A DNA stretch of 43,227 bases from an uncultured Dialister sp. (lineage in GTDB: Bacteria > Bacillota > Negativicutes > Veillonellales > Dialisteraceae). Positions 15,036 to 23,248 of this stretch are shown piece by piece (position 1 is the stretch's first letter; each line of letters opens with the position of its first letter). The notes below the pieces were generated by a model. That model was not told the origin of the DNA, did not search any database, and saw only the letters and a program-made list of their open reading frames with translations. The position numbers and the translations under genes were made by a program. The stretch lies in contig CAKPUX010000010.1 of NCBI GenBank assembly GCA_934193095.1, positions 1-43,227 of the forward strand, written 5' to 3'.

Positions 15036-15701
15036 ATGAAAAAATGGGAAAAGATCGTGACGGCTCTGGGCGCAGCCCTCTTCCTTTACACGGCAGAGCC
15101 GGCCTTCGCTTTCGAACCCTTTTATCTGAATGGCGATCAGACGCAGCCCATGATACAGAATACGGGCGGCATTTACAATGACGGCAAGACGGGGCTCTTC
15201 ATGGACCTCACCTCCATGACCATCGAAGGCGTATTCAATGACGGACTGGCTGTGCGTGTGAAGATTTTTGAACTCGCGAAGGGCAAGTCTGTCGGGACGG
15301 GCTTCCTGCATGTCCGCTACGCAGAGGACGGCAAGGCATGGGTGCTTCGCACGGATGATCGCTGGCAGGAGGTCGCATCCGGCACTGAGGATCCCTCTGC
15401 GCTCGCTGTCTACTTCGTGCGTGAGGAAATGGGAAATGAAGCCCGCCGCGATACCTACATGAGTCAGATCGAGAAGCTCGCAGCAGCGCAGGACGGCGAC
15501 CCAGGCTCCATCGTGCCCGCCAATGCACTTCCGGCTTCTTTCGGACAGACACCCAAAGCTGCTGCCCCAAAGGCGGCTCGCCCGGTGAAAGGGAAGTCCG
15601 TCGTCCGCACCAAACCTCTGCCCGCGCCGCATGGAGAGGTGACCGTCACCATCACAGAAGCACCCCAGGTGGAGATCGTGAAGGGCGAAGGGGAAAAGTG
15701 A
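15036..15701 (+). CDS. secreted hypothetical protein
   Basis: I do not recognise a family. The 221-residue product starts with a Sec signal peptide (MKKWEK, hydrophobic 7-20, predicted cleavage after AFA at residue 25). The mature part begins FEPFYLNGDQTQPM, includes a mixed segment with GIYNDGKTGLFMDLTSMTIEG, and ends in a Pro/Ala/Lys-rich tail with TVTITEAPQVEIVKG. No cysteine, lipobox or C-terminal anchor is visible, so a periplasmic or secreted location is likely. The ATG at 15036 follows AAAGGAG (15021-15027) and fits the signal peptide; an in-frame start at 15009 would spoil it. Confidence 0.8.
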   Translation: MKKWEKIVTALGAALFLYTAEPAFAFEPFYLNGDQTQPMIQNTGGIYNDGKTGLFMDLTSMTIEGVFNDGLAVRVKIFELAKGKSVGTGFLHVRYAEDGKAWVLRTDDRWQEVASGTEDPSALAVYFVREEMGNEARRDTYMSQIEKLAAAQDGDPGSIVPANALPASFGQTPKAAAPKAARPVKGKSVVRTKPLPAPHGEVTVTITEAPQVEIVKGEGEK

Positions 15702-15900
15702 CTGGTGACTGGTAGCTAGGGATTAGGTTTGCGATACGAGAAAACCGCCAGTTTCAAACCTCCGCGGCGCTTCTGATTTTTATGCGCCGCACCAACCCCT
15801 TTGAACCCACAGAACCCGCTGAACCCTTTCGCACGTAATCAAAGGGCACCACGCCCGAGGGGCTAACCCTGAACCCCGAACCCATAAACTTTGATCTTAT
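15702..15900. repeat. heptamers, D hairpin, GAACCC units and H block
   Basis: GACTGGTGACTGG heptamers begin immediately after the stop codon. The D hairpin CCGCGGCGCTTC...ATGCGCCGC follows at 15762-15791, then GAACCC units and the H block (AATCAAAGGGCACCACG, GGCTAACCCTGAAC) to about 15880. The order is the same as at 10622-10790 and 32517-32600. Confidence 0.7.
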
Positions 15901-15943
15901 TTCCAAACAATCAATCACACAAACAACAAAAGAAGGAATCATT

Positions 15944-16495
15944 ATGGCCAAAAGATACTATGAATTGCATGTCGCTGGATGCACGCGCCAGCTGCCGATC
16001 ATGAATATTTCCGACACACTTGCCATCGCAGGCTTTGTCATACTGGGCGATACAGAGATCGTCACCCGCACCGCAGAGGAATTGGCGAAGAAGGTCCCCG
16101 AGGGGACGGATATCATCCTCACCGCGGAAACAAAGGGCATCCCGCTCGCCCATGAGATGGCGCGTGTGCTTGGCATGAAGAAATACATCGTTGCGCGGAA
16201 AAGCGTGAAGGCCTATATGGAGGATCCGATCTGCGTCGAGGATGAATCCATCACGACCATGGGCAAGCAGCGTCTCTACCTTTCGCGGGACGATGTCGAT
16301 CTCATCCGCGGCAGGAAGGTCCTCCTTGTCGATGATGTCATCAGCACCGGCGGCTCCATGAAAGCGATGAAAGAGATCACGGAAAAAGCAGGCGGACGTG
16401 TGATCGGGGAAGCAGCCATTCTCGCTGAAGGCGATGCTGCCAAAAGAGAGGATATCATTTTCCTCGCGCCGCTCCCGCTCTTTGAAGCAGAGTGA
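15944..16495 (+). CDS. PRPP-dependent phosphoribosyltransferase (adenine/xanthine PRTase-like)
   Basis: The 183-residue product is a type I phosphoribosyltransferase. The PRPP-binding signature VLLVDDVISTGGS spans 126-138, and the flexible loop region with KSVKAYMED (87-94) resembles that of adenine and xanthine PRTases. It probably salvages a purine base by transfer of ribose 5-phosphate, but the base cannot be fixed from sequence. It lies 127 bases before guaA, which supports a purine salvage role; a separate promoter before guaA suggests they are not strictly co-transcribed. AGAAGGA at 15930-15936 precedes the ATG. Confidence 0.85.
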   Translation: MAKRYYELHVAGCTRQLPIMNISDTLAIAGFVILGDTEIVTRTAEELAKKVPEGTDIILTAETKGIPLAHEMARVLGMKKYIVARKSVKAYMEDPICVEDESITTMGKQRLYLSRDDVDLIRGRKVLLVDDVISTGGSMKAMKEITEKAGGRVIGEAAILAEGDAAKREDIIFLAPLPLFEAE

Positions 16496-16560
16496 TCCGC
16501 GGCCGGTGACCGGATTCACGAATCCCTTTTCACGCCTACTGGATAGAGCCGTATATATTA

Positions 16561-16569
16561 TGCTATAAT
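16561..16569 (+). promoter_or_regulatory. extended -10 promoter of guaA
   Basis: TGCTATAAT is a perfect extended -10 element, 54 bases before the guaA start. The -35 region is poor. The short leader leaves no room for a purine riboswitch, and none is visible. Confidence 0.65.
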
Positions 16570-16622
16570 AAACAATACGAATTATTCCATTCACAAGATT
16601 CATTTCCTACAGGAGGAAAACG

Positions 16623-18161
16623 ATGAAGCATCAGGAAATTGTGATGATTGTTGACTTTGGCGGACAGTACGCCCAGCTCATTGCACGCCGTGTACGTGAG
16701 TGCGGTGTCTACTGCGAGATCCTGCCATACAACAAAAGCGCAAAAGAAATTTTAGCCCAGCAGCCGAAGGGGATCATTTTCTCCGGCGGCCCATCCAGCG
16801 TCAATGCAGAAAATGCGCCGGAGATCGATCCGGATGTATTCAAAGCAGGCGTGCCGATCCTCGGCATCTGCTACGGCATGCAGCTCATGGCCAAGACCTT
16901 GGGCGGCGAAGTTTCTAAACCTGAAAAACATGAATACGGTCACACCGATTTCTACAGAAACGGCAGCTCCGCACTCTTCGAAGGCGTCTCCGAAAAGACA
17001 GCGGTATGGATGAGCCATGGCGATGCCGTCACAGAGATGCCGGCCGGCTTCGGACTCACCGGTCACACCGACCTCACCCCGACTGCTGCGATGGCAGATG
17101 AAGCCCGCCGCTTCTACGCTGTCCAGTTCCATCCGGAGGTCGTCCACACTCCGGAAGGCACCACCATGCTGCAGAACTTCCTCTTCCACATCTGCGAATG
17201 TGAAGGCGGCTGGTCCATGGGCAACTACATCGACATCGCTGTCGAAAATATCCGTGAAAAAGTCGGAAATCACAATGTCATCTGCGCCCTCTCCGGCGGC
17301 GTCGACTCCTCTGTCGCAGCTGTCCTCGTACACAAAGCCATCGGCGATCAGTTGACCTGCGTTTTCGTCGACCACGGCTTCCTGCGTCTCGGCGAAGCAG
17401 AACAGGTCGTCGATACCTTTACGAATAAATTCAACATGAAGCTGGTACACATCGATGCATCCAAGCACTTCATGTCACTTCTGGAAGGCGTCACCGAACC
17501 GGAAAAGAAACGTAAGACCATCGGTGCAGAATTCATCCATACCTTCCAGGAAGAAGCGAACAAGCTCGAAGATGTGAAATTCCTCGTACAGGGCACCCTC
17601 TATCCGGACGTCGTAGAATCCGGCACCGCGACCGCTTCTACCATCAAGTCCCATCATAATGTAGGCGGTCTCCCGAAGGATATGAAATTCTCCCTCATCG
17701 AACCGCTTCGTGAACTCTTCAAAGACGAAGTCCGCGAGCTCGGCCGTCAGCTGGGCCTTCCGGAAGAAGTCGTCAATCGTCAGCCATTCCCAGGACCGGG
17801 TCTTGCCATCCGCATCATCGGCGACATCACCCCGGAACGTCTCGATATCCTGCGCCGTGCGGACTTCATCGTGAGAGATGTCATCCATAAGCATGGTCTC
17901 GACAACACCATCTGGCAGTCCTTCGCTGTCCTTCCGGCAGCGATCCGTTCCGTCGGCGTCCAGGGCGATGAAAGAACCTACGACTACACCGTAGGCATCC
18001 GTGCCGTCACCTCCTCGGATGGTATGACCGCTGACTACTTCCGCTTCCCGTGGGAAGTGCTCGACGAAATGAGCCGTCGCATCTGCAACGAAGTCGCTGG
18101 CGTAAACCGCGTTGTCTACGACATCACCTCCAAGCCACCGAGCACCATCGAGTGGGAATAA
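16623..18161 (+). CDS. guaA: GMP synthase (glutamine-hydrolysing)
   Basis: GuaA converts XMP to GMP with ATP and glutamine. The 512-residue product has an N-terminal class I glutamine amidotransferase domain with C83 (GICYGMQ), H170 and E172 (QFHPE), then the ATP-pyrophosphatase domain with the P-loop SGGVDSS (224-230), and the C-terminal dimerisation domain ending KPPSTIEWE, the canonical terminus. Length and order match the family. AGGAGG (16611-16616) precedes the ATG. It has its own promoter and terminator. Confidence 0.98.
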   Translation: MKHQEIVMIVDFGGQYAQLIARRVRECGVYCEILPYNKSAKEILAQQPKGIIFSGGPSSVNAENAPEIDPDVFKAGVPILGICYGMQLMAKTLGGEVSKPEKHEYGHTDFYRNGSSALFEGVSEKTAVWMSHGDAVTEMPAGFGLTGHTDLTPTAAMADEARRFYAVQFHPEVVHTPEGTTMLQNFLFHICECEGGWSMGNYIDIAVENIREKVGNHNVICALSGGVDSSVAAVLVHKAIGDQLTCVFVDHGFLRLGEAEQVVDTFTNKFNMKLVHIDASKHFMSLLEGVTEPEKKRKTIGAEFIHTFQEEANKLEDVKFLVQGTLYPDVVESGTATASTIKSHHNVGGLPKDMKFSLIEPLRELFKDEVRELGRQLGLPEEVVNRQPFPGPGLAIRIIGDITPERLDILRRADFIVRDVIHKHGLDNTIWQSFAVLPAAIRSVGVQGDERTYDYTVGIRAVTSSDGMTADYFRFPWEVLDEMSRRICNEVAGVNRVVYDITSKPPSTIEWE

Positions 18162-18171
18162 TAGAAATCAG

Positions 18172-18212
18172 AAAAGCCTGCTTCTCCCGTGTGGAGAGGC
18201 AGGGCTTTTTTA
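18172..18212 (+). terminator. intrinsic terminator after guaA
   Basis: AAAAGCCTGC-TTCTCC pairs with GGAGA-GGCAGGGCTTTT around a short loop, followed by Ts. It begins ten bases after the stop codon. Confidence 0.85.
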
Positions 18213-18238
18213 TCATATCGTGGGTTGGGAAAAATGAA

Positions 18239-18283
18239 GGAAACGCTGATTCAATCGCAGAGTCAGCTTCAGATATGGAACGA
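18239..18283 (-). repeat. family B element, one end only
   Basis: GGAAACGCTGATTCAATC followed by GCAGAGTCAG matches the right end of the family B copy at 14804-14970 in reverse orientation for about 45 bases. The other end is missing, so this is a truncated remnant. The rest of the 309-base gap carries the guaA terminator and repeated CACTCCTCACTCCT units (18340-18380), with no gene. Confidence 0.65.
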
Positions 18284-18470
18284 CCTGTTTTTTATTATGA
18301 GGGGTATTGGGGCGCTCTATGAATTGTGCGCCCCTTCCACCACTCCTCACTCCTCACTCCTAATTCCTCACTCCTCACTTTGACTCAAAGCGTTTTACAG
18401 CTGTGTTAGCTCATATCCAGTTAACAATATCAGGCAGCAGCCCCAAGTATCCATTTGAAAGGAGCCACCC

Positions 18471-19574
18471 ATGAGCCTTATCAGACGAAATCCCGATCTT
18501 GCTGCAGCGGCGCTCCTTGCGCTCGTGACGGCGTGTTTCTCGGAGGTCAGCCTTTCCTCGCTGAGAGAGAGTATCAATTTTCCGCTCCTTGCGCTCCTTT
18601 TTTCTCTCATGACCATCGTAGCAGCTCTTCGGCGCGCCGGATTTTTCAGCGGCCTTTTCTGCCATCTCTTTCAGAAGCCCATGAATAGCCGGCGGATGGG
18701 GCAGGTATTCCTCTTTCTCTCTTTCTTTACCTCCATGGTATTCACGAATGACGTCTCCCTCATCATCTTCGTGCCGCTTGCGATCTCTCTCTTCAAAGAG
18801 GCCCATGCCCTCCGCCTGGTGATCCCTGTCCTCACATGGATGACCATCGCGGCGAATCTGGGCAGTATGCTGACGCCCATCGGAAATCCGCAGAATCTTT
18901 TCATCTATGCCCACTACCATCTGCCGCTTGCCGAATTTCTCTCCATCACCGCACCCATCACTGTCCTCTCGGCCGTCCTGCTCTTCCTTGCCAGCTATAC
19001 GCTGGAAGATCGGCTGCTCCTGCTCCGCTTCGCAAAGCCGACAGGCATACCTCGTCTTCGCATCGCGCTCTTGCTCCTTCTCTTTGCGCTGTGCCTCTTG
19101 AACGTCCTTCGCCTCCTCCCGATCTCATTCCTCCTTGCGATCGTCATCCCTGCTTGTGTGCTCCTTGACCGGAAGGCCTTTTTCGAGGTCGACTACAAGC
19201 TGCTCGCACTTTTCCTCGTGCTTTTCATTGCGGTAGGAAATCTGACGCACATCCCGGGGCTTCAGGAGAAACCGGCCGCGCTCCTTGCCGGGCACGAATT
19301 CTGGATCTCTCTTCTCCTTTCGCAGGTCGTAAGCAATGTCCCGGCGACGGTCATGCTCTCTCCGTACACGGAAAACTATACCGCGCTTCTCCTCGGCGTC
19401 AATATCGGCGGACTCGGCACTCTCATCGCCTCCATGGCCAGTCTCATTTCCTTCAAAGCCTACCTCTCGATGCGCTTCCACTTCGCCCGTGCCTACTTTC
19501 TCGTCTTCACCGGGGCGAATCTAGGCTTCCTTGCCGTCCTGATCGGGGCATACTTGATGCTCTGGGGGAATTAG
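18471..19574 (+). CDS. ion transporter of the ArsB/CitMHS (IT) superfamily
   Basis: The 367-residue integral membrane protein has about ten hydrophobic segments. Two related motifs mark the inverted repeat halves of the IT superfamily: TNDVSLIIFVPLAIS with NLGSMLTPIGNPQNLF in the first half, and SQVVSNVPATVMLSPY with GVNIGGLGTLIASMASLIS in the second. This fits SLC13/ArsB/NhaD-like carriers that move anions or dicarboxylates. The substrate is not evident. AAAGGAG (18458-18464) precedes the ATG. It converges on an MFS gene, with a shared terminator between them. It is shorter than typical 420-residue members. Confidence 0.82.
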   Translation: MSLIRRNPDLAAAALLALVTACFSEVSLSSLRESINFPLLALLFSLMTIVAALRRAGFFSGLFCHLFQKPMNSRRMGQVFLFLSFFTSMVFTNDVSLIIFVPLAISLFKEAHALRLVIPVLTWMTIAANLGSMLTPIGNPQNLFIYAHYHLPLAEFLSITAPITVLSAVLLFLASYTLEDRLLLLRFAKPTGIPRLRIALLLLLFALCLLNVLRLLPISFLLAIVIPACVLLDRKAFFEVDYKLLALFLVLFIAVGNLTHIPGLQEKPAALLAGHEFWISLLLSQVVSNVPATVMLSPYTENYTALLLGVNIGGLGTLIASMASLISFKAYLSMRFHFARAYFLVFTGANLGFLAVLIGAYLMLWGN

Positions 19575-19598
19575 GAATGAAGGGCGTGCCGCACGCGC

Positions 19599-19638
19599 TA
19601 AAAAAGCCCGCCTCTTTCATAGAGAGGTCGGGCTTTTT
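19599..19638. terminator. bidirectional terminator between two convergent transporter genes
   Basis: AAAAAGCCCGCCTCT and AGAGAGGTCGGGCTTTTT form a stem with A and T tracts on both sides, so it can end transcription in both directions. Confidence 0.9.
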
Positions 19639-19691
19639 ATCATGCCTGTCAGGGGGAAGGGAATGCGGGTGCGGAGGACAGCCGGCAGCCG

Positions 19692-20849
19692 CTATTTCTT
19701 TGGCTTTGGCAAGGTGAAGGAAGAAATGAGCGGGATGAGAGTGATCAGGGCGATCACGTAGAAGGTCGTCTCCAGACCATACATGTCGCCGACCTTTCCA
19801 AGGAGCGGTGCGGTGATGCCACCGACGCTGACGGCAAGACCGAGCGTGATCCCCGAGGCGAGGCCGACGCGGTTTGGCAGGTACTGCTGGCCCAGGACGA
19901 CCATCGGACTATACGTAAGATTCAGAGCCGCACCGAGAATGATGAGGCAGACGATACCGAGAATGGAGCTGTCCGTCCATGCGAGAATGAGCGCAGCGGG
20001 GAATGCGAGGAGGAAGCCGAAGCGGACGAAGGTGCGATAGCCATGCTTGTCGCCCATTTTTCCTCCGATCAGTGTAAAGAGCGCGCCGATGCCATAGTAT
20101 ACGCTAAGGAGCAGGTTACTGAAATTCTGTGATTCATGGAAGTGATTCATGAAGTAAAGTACGATGAAGGTATTCAGCCCGAGGTACATGATGGAGCGGC
20201 CAAAGACGACAGCACCGAGACGGCAGAAGGAGCCCCACTGGTCTGGTGCGTCCGTTATGGCGTGTTTCTTGTGTGAAGAGATCGATTTCTCGCCGATGGC
20301 TTTCAGACGCGGATAGAGGACGAGAAGGAGCAGGCAGATGATGATTTCCGGGATAAAGAAAATGAGCGTGCCCGGTAGGCCGAAGAAGGCAATCGATGCA
20401 GAGATGATCGCTGCGCCGAAGGTGAAGCCCATATTGCCGCCAAAAGAAAAGACAGAAAGACTGATGCCGCGGTTGTCATCTGTCGAGACGCGGTTGACCA
20501 TGAGCGCGCCCTGCGGGTGGAACATCGCGACACCGATGCCGGAAATCATCGTGAAGAGGCAGAGCAGATAGAAATCGGACGTGACGCCTGTCAGTGCGAT
20601 GCCGCCGCCTGCCATGAAGAGGCCGAGCGGCATGATCCATGGCCAGTTATGCTTGTCTGAGAGCGTTCCTAAGAGCGGCTGGATGAGCGAACCGATGATG
20701 TTTGACGACAGCACCAGCATAGCAGCGGTCGCGTAGTCATAGTGATAGGCCGCGACCAGAAAGGGCAGCACCGCCGCCAGTGCGCTCTGATTGATGTCCG
20801 AGCAGAAATGGCATGCGGCGAGCAGGGTCTGATAACTGAAAAATTTCAT
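19692..20849 (-). CDS. MFS transporter, fosmidomycin-resistance (Fsr)-like
   Basis: The 385-residue protein has twelve predicted membrane segments in two halves. The N terminus (ACHFCSDINQSALAAVLPFL) and the FHPQGALMVNRVS segment after helix 4 correspond to the Fsr family, whose E. coli member exports fosmidomycin. The GTLSDKHN and GGKMGDKHGYR loops are the usual MFS loop 2-3 and 8-9 motifs. The natural substrate is unknown. The start at 20849 is preceded on the minus strand by AGGAGGT. It ends at the bidirectional terminator. Confidence 0.88.
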   Translation of the reverse strand: MKFFSYQTLLAACHFCSDINQSALAAVLPFLVAAYHYDYATAAMLVLSSNIIGSLIQPLLGTLSDKHNWPWIMPLGLFMAGGGIALTGVTSDFYLLCLFTMISGIGVAMFHPQGALMVNRVSTDDNRGISLSVFSFGGNMGFTFGAAIISASIAFFGLPGTLIFFIPEIIICLLLLVLYPRLKAIGEKSISSHKKHAITDAPDQWGSFCRLGAVVFGRSIMYLGLNTFIVLYFMNHFHESQNFSNLLLSVYYGIGALFTLIGGKMGDKHGYRTFVRFGFLLAFPAALILAWTDSSILGIVCLIILGAALNLTYSPMVVLGQQYLPNRVGLASGITLGLAVSVGGITAPLLGKVGDMYGLETTFYVIALITLIPLISSFTLPKPKK

Positions 20850-21110
20850 ACTACCTCCTGGGGATTAGTGACTAGTGACTGGTGACTCTCTTGTATCGTC
20901 ATTTCGAGCGTGAGCGAGAAATCTTTGTCATTCAAGCAGAGCTTTCTCGCGCAATCATGAGTCAACCTTATAAGTATATTGTAAACCAGTAGTCAAATCT
21001 ATAGAGCATCGATAAGTCACCGCGTAGATTACTGGATGGCAGAAACGGATATCGCTGTATGTCCTGTGCAGGAATAAAACTGCGGAGCTATGCCGATTTC
21101 AATCGATTTC
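20850..21110. repeat. gap between divergent transporter genes
   Basis: Heptamers (GACTAGTGACTGGTGAC, 20867-20887) and one family A end (CGTCATTTCGAGCGTGAGCG from 20898) lie next to the MFS gene start. From about 20960 to 21110 the sequence is unique, AT-richer and shows no open frame or family motif. Confidence 0.55.
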
Positions 21111-21111
21111 C

Positions 21112-21141
21112 TTGACAGAGGAAAGGCTCGCATGATATAGT
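21112..21141 (+). promoter_or_regulatory. promoter of the EamA transporter pair
   Basis: A perfect TTGACA (21112-21117) and TATAGT (21136-21141) with 18 bases between them. Transcription would start near 21148. Confidence 0.75.
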
Positions 21142-21147
21142 GCTATC

Positions 21148-21255
21148 AAACAAACAAAACCCCTGCTTCGCCACCGGGTGGAGCAGAGAGGCGTTTCAGT
21201 CATTCTCCGTAGGTACGGCGCAGCCGGGAGAGAGTGGCTGGAGCGTCTTTTTTTT
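21148..21255 (+). promoter_or_regulatory. structured leader ending in an intrinsic terminator; candidate riboswitch or attenuator
   Basis: The leader has a hairpin CTGCT...AGCAG with inner CCAC/GTGG (21163-21186). An 18-base-pair uninterrupted stem follows (21190-21207 with 21230-21247, five G-U pairs), with a further CCGT-AGGT-ACGG hairpin near its loop, then eight Ts (21248-21255). The ribosome binding site GAGAGGAGG comes directly after. A promoter, a strong terminator and then a gene imply conditional read-through. I could not match it to guanidine-I, -II or -III, or any other riboswitch class I know. Confidence 0.6.
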
Positions 21256-21270
21256 GAGAGGAGGATCTCC

Positions 21271-21696
21271 ATGCTTGCTCTATGGTGGCCTGTCGTTCTG
21301 ATCGTTGTGGCTGATGTGATATACCAGATCTGCGCAAAGAAGCTGTCGTCCGTCGCCTCTCCGCTCGCGGCACTGGGGGCGACGTACTTGGTGAGTTCCT
21401 TGACCTGCGTGCTGCTTTTCGAGGCGCTTTCTCCAGCGGGAGATCTCATGGCGGCGCTTGCCGCTGTGCCGTTTCCGGCGGCCATCGCAGGGGTCTCCAT
21501 CGCAGGGTTGGAGGTGGGGACGATCTACATGTATCGCGCGGGCTGGCCGATGAATGTGGGATTTATCGTGTACACGGGGATCATTGTCGTGCTGCTGCTC
21601 TTCATCGGCTCTTGTATTTACACGGAACCGATGGGGCTTATGAAGCTCGCCGGGGTCGCACTCACCTGTCTGGGCATGTTTTGTATTGTAAGGTAA
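21271..21696 (+). CDS. half-size EamA/DMT-type membrane protein, first of a pair
   Basis: The 141-residue protein has about five hydrophobic segments and one EamA-like unit, half the size of a standard EamA transporter. The segment LEVGTIYMYRAGWPMNVGFIVYT is the clearest motif and is repeated in the next gene (IEVGTLFMYRAGWAVNVAFVVAN). I chose the ATG at 21271 because GAGAGGAGG lies just before it and the first membrane helix starts there; the in-frame start at 21178 lies inside the terminator-bearing leader. The two proteins probably form a heterodimeric pump of unknown substrate. Confidence 0.78.
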   Translation: MLALWWPVVLIVVADVIYQICAKKLSSVASPLAALGATYLVSSLTCVLLFEALSPAGDLMAALAAVPFPAAIAGVSIAGLEVGTIYMYRAGWPMNVGFIVYTGIIVVLLLFIGSCIYTEPMGLMKLAGVALTCLGMFCIVR

Positions 21697-21707
21697 GGAG
21701 AAAATAG

Positions 21708-22139
21708 ATGTTTTCGACTTGGTGGCCGCTTCTTCTTGTTGTCGCATCTAGTGTAGGATATCAGGTGGGGCTGAAGGAAGTCTCCGATATCGGAGATCCG
21801 ATGGCTTCTCTCACGGTGACGTATCTTGCAGCGTCTGTCGTTTCCTTTGTGATCTACTTCTTTCAGTCTTTGGGGAAGGAGAGCTTCTTGCGCGGCGTGC
21901 TTTCCGTGAATCTTTCTGCCATAGGGCTGGGACTCGCGATCGTCGGCATCGAGGTGGGGACGCTCTTCATGTACCGGGCCGGCTGGGCGGTGAATGTGGC
22001 TTTCGTCGTGGCGAACAGTCTCATCGTAGCGGCGCTGATGCTGACAGGATTTCTGCTCTACAAAGAGAAGCTGACTCTTCGCCAGCTCATCGGGGTGGGG
22101 ATTTCTCTTGCGGGGATCCTTTGCATCGTGATGGGATGA
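21708..22139 (+). CDS. half-size EamA/DMT-type membrane protein, second of a pair
   Basis: The 143-residue product is a paralogue of the preceding protein with the same spacing of membrane segments, a shared WWPxxLxVxxxVxYQ start and a GIEVGTLFMYRAGW motif. The end is EKLTLRQLIGVGISLAGILCIVMG, the usual last EamA helix. It begins eleven bases after the first gene's stop, with AAGGAG at 21695-21700, so the pair is one operon. The arrangement recalls paired small multidrug resistance proteins, but these are longer than the usual 105-110 residue SMR subunits. Confidence 0.78.
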   Translation: MFSTWWPLLLVVASSVGYQVGLKEVSDIGDPMASLTVTYLAASVVSFVIYFFQSLGKESFLRGVLSVNLSAIGLGLAIVGIEVGTLFMYRAGWAVNVAFVVANSLIVAALMLTGFLLYKEKLTLRQLIGVGISLAGILCIVMG

Positions 22140-22157
22140 GCCTTTGATCACTTGGGA

Positions 22158-22186
22158 TTGACAATTCCTGCAGAACCCCGTATAAT
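22158..22186 (+). promoter_or_regulatory. consensus promoter before the C26 amidohydrolase gene
   Basis: Perfect TTGACA (22158-22163) and perfect TATAAT (22181-22186) with a 17-base spacer. This is one of the best matches to the housekeeping consensus in the window. Confidence 0.85.
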
Positions 22187-22210
22187 CAAGCCATATTCAT
22201 AACAAAAGCA

Positions 22211-22239
22211 AAGGCGCTGCCCACGGGCAGCGCCTTTTT
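22211..22239 (+). terminator. terminator between a consensus promoter and the C26 gene
   Basis: AAGGCGCTGCCC and GGGCAGCGCCTTTTT form a perfect stem followed by Ts. It lies about 20 bases downstream of the expected start of transcription from 22158 and 25 bases before the gene. It may simply end the EamA operon, or it may attenuate the promoter just upstream. Confidence 0.85.
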
Positions 22240-22264
22240 GCGTAAAAAGAAAGGGAGAGAACCT

Positions 22265-23248
22265 ATGAAAAAGACCTGCAAGATCGCACTCACCATCCTT
22301 GCCATGACAGCGACTGCTGCCGGCGCATCCATCACCTCTGCGGTAGAAGCAGCGGAGAAGAAGCCGGTGATCGGGATTTCCTGGAAGAGCCCGACACAGG
22401 ACTATGAAGCCTTCAAGAAGATCATCGAGGCTGCAGGCGGCATAGCGGTCGAGCTACCGCAGGTGACGAGCAGCCATGTCCCCTACAACGCTGACAAGAC
22501 GGTCGCAGCGGATGCCATCTATCCATCGGGCATGCTGAAGGAAGAATATGCCGATGCCATCAAGGCGAATCGCTTCGATGAGACGAATGTGAAGGAGATC
22601 ATGAAGGGTATCGACGGCGTATTCTTCACCGGCGGCGAGGACATCAGCCCATCTCTCTTCAAAGATCCGAAGAAGGAAGAAAATATGGGTGAGGGGATCA
22701 ATGCGACCCGCGATATTTCTGATTATACCCTGATGTCGTACTGTGTACAGAAAGACATTCCTGCCTTTGCGGTCTGCCGAGGCGAGCAGATGATGGGCAT
22801 CGTCCATGGCGTCACCTTCATTCAGGATCTTCCGGTGTACTATCAATCGAAAGGCGTGTACTATGATGGGCTGCATCGCGCGCCGGTCAATGCATGGGGC
22901 CGCGACTATGTGCGTCATGATGTGACACTCCTCCCCGTGAAATCGCATCTTCGCGAGATCGTAGGTGCTGATAAGCTGGAGAATGTATCCTCTTGGCATC
23001 ATCAGGCGATCTTGAGCGTCGAAGGTACGGATCTGATCCAGACGGCAGAGACGGTGGATAAGGGCGGCGTCTCGATCGTCGAAGGCATCGAGAACCCGAC
23101 AAAGAAATTCTGTGTAGCGGTCCAGTTCCATCCGGAAAATGATCTGAAGCATGTGCTGGTGGAAGGCGAGGATCCCAAGGACTACATGGATCAGACGATC
23201 GCACTCAGATTCTTCCAGGAACTCGTAAAGGCTGCTGCTGAGAAATAA
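22265..23248 (+). CDS. exported peptidase C26 / gamma-glutamyl-gamma-aminobutyrate hydrolase-like protein
   Basis: The 327-residue product carries a Sec signal peptide (MKKTCK, hydrophobic 7-26, cleavage near VEA-AEKK) before a class I glutamine-amidotransferase-like domain of the PuuD type. Features are GISWKSP, FTGGEDISP (121-129), the nucleophile C171 in VCRGEQ, and VQFHPEND with the catalytic His and Glu near 285. Cytoplasmic relatives cleave gamma-glutamyl bonds, for example in putrescine breakdown. An exported form suggests action on extracellular gamma-glutamyl compounds; that is inference. The ATG at 22265 gives the signal peptide, with GGGAGAG upstream. Transcription comes from 22158, through a terminator. 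Confidence 0.87.
   Translation: MKKTCKIALTILAMTATAAGASITSAVEAAEKKPVIGISWKSPTQDYEAFKKIIEAAGGIAVELPQVTSSHVPYNADKTVAADAIYPSGMLKEEYADAIKANRFDETNVKEIMKGIDGVFFTGGEDISPSLFKDPKKEENMGEGINATRDISDYTLMSYCVQKDIPAFAVCRGEQMMGIVHGVTFIQDLPVYYQSKGVYYDGLHRAPVNAWGRDYVRHDVTLLPVKSHLREIVGADKLENVSSWHHQAILSVEGTDLIQTAETVDKGGVSIVEGIENPTKKFCVAVQFHPENDLKHVLVEGEDPKDYMDQTIALRFFQELVKAAAEK

Noticed and set aside
15036..15701. Calling the secreted protein a lipoprotein
   Set aside because: No cysteine follows the signal peptide; the cleavage site is AFA-FEP.
16500..16622. Purine riboswitch before guaA
   Set aside because: The leader after the promoter is only about 45 bases and lacks the three-way junction sequence.
21148..21255. 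Guanidine-I (ykkC), guanidine-II or guanidine-III riboswitch
   Set aside because: The conserved bases of these classes could not be found, although a transporter pair downstream made them attractive.
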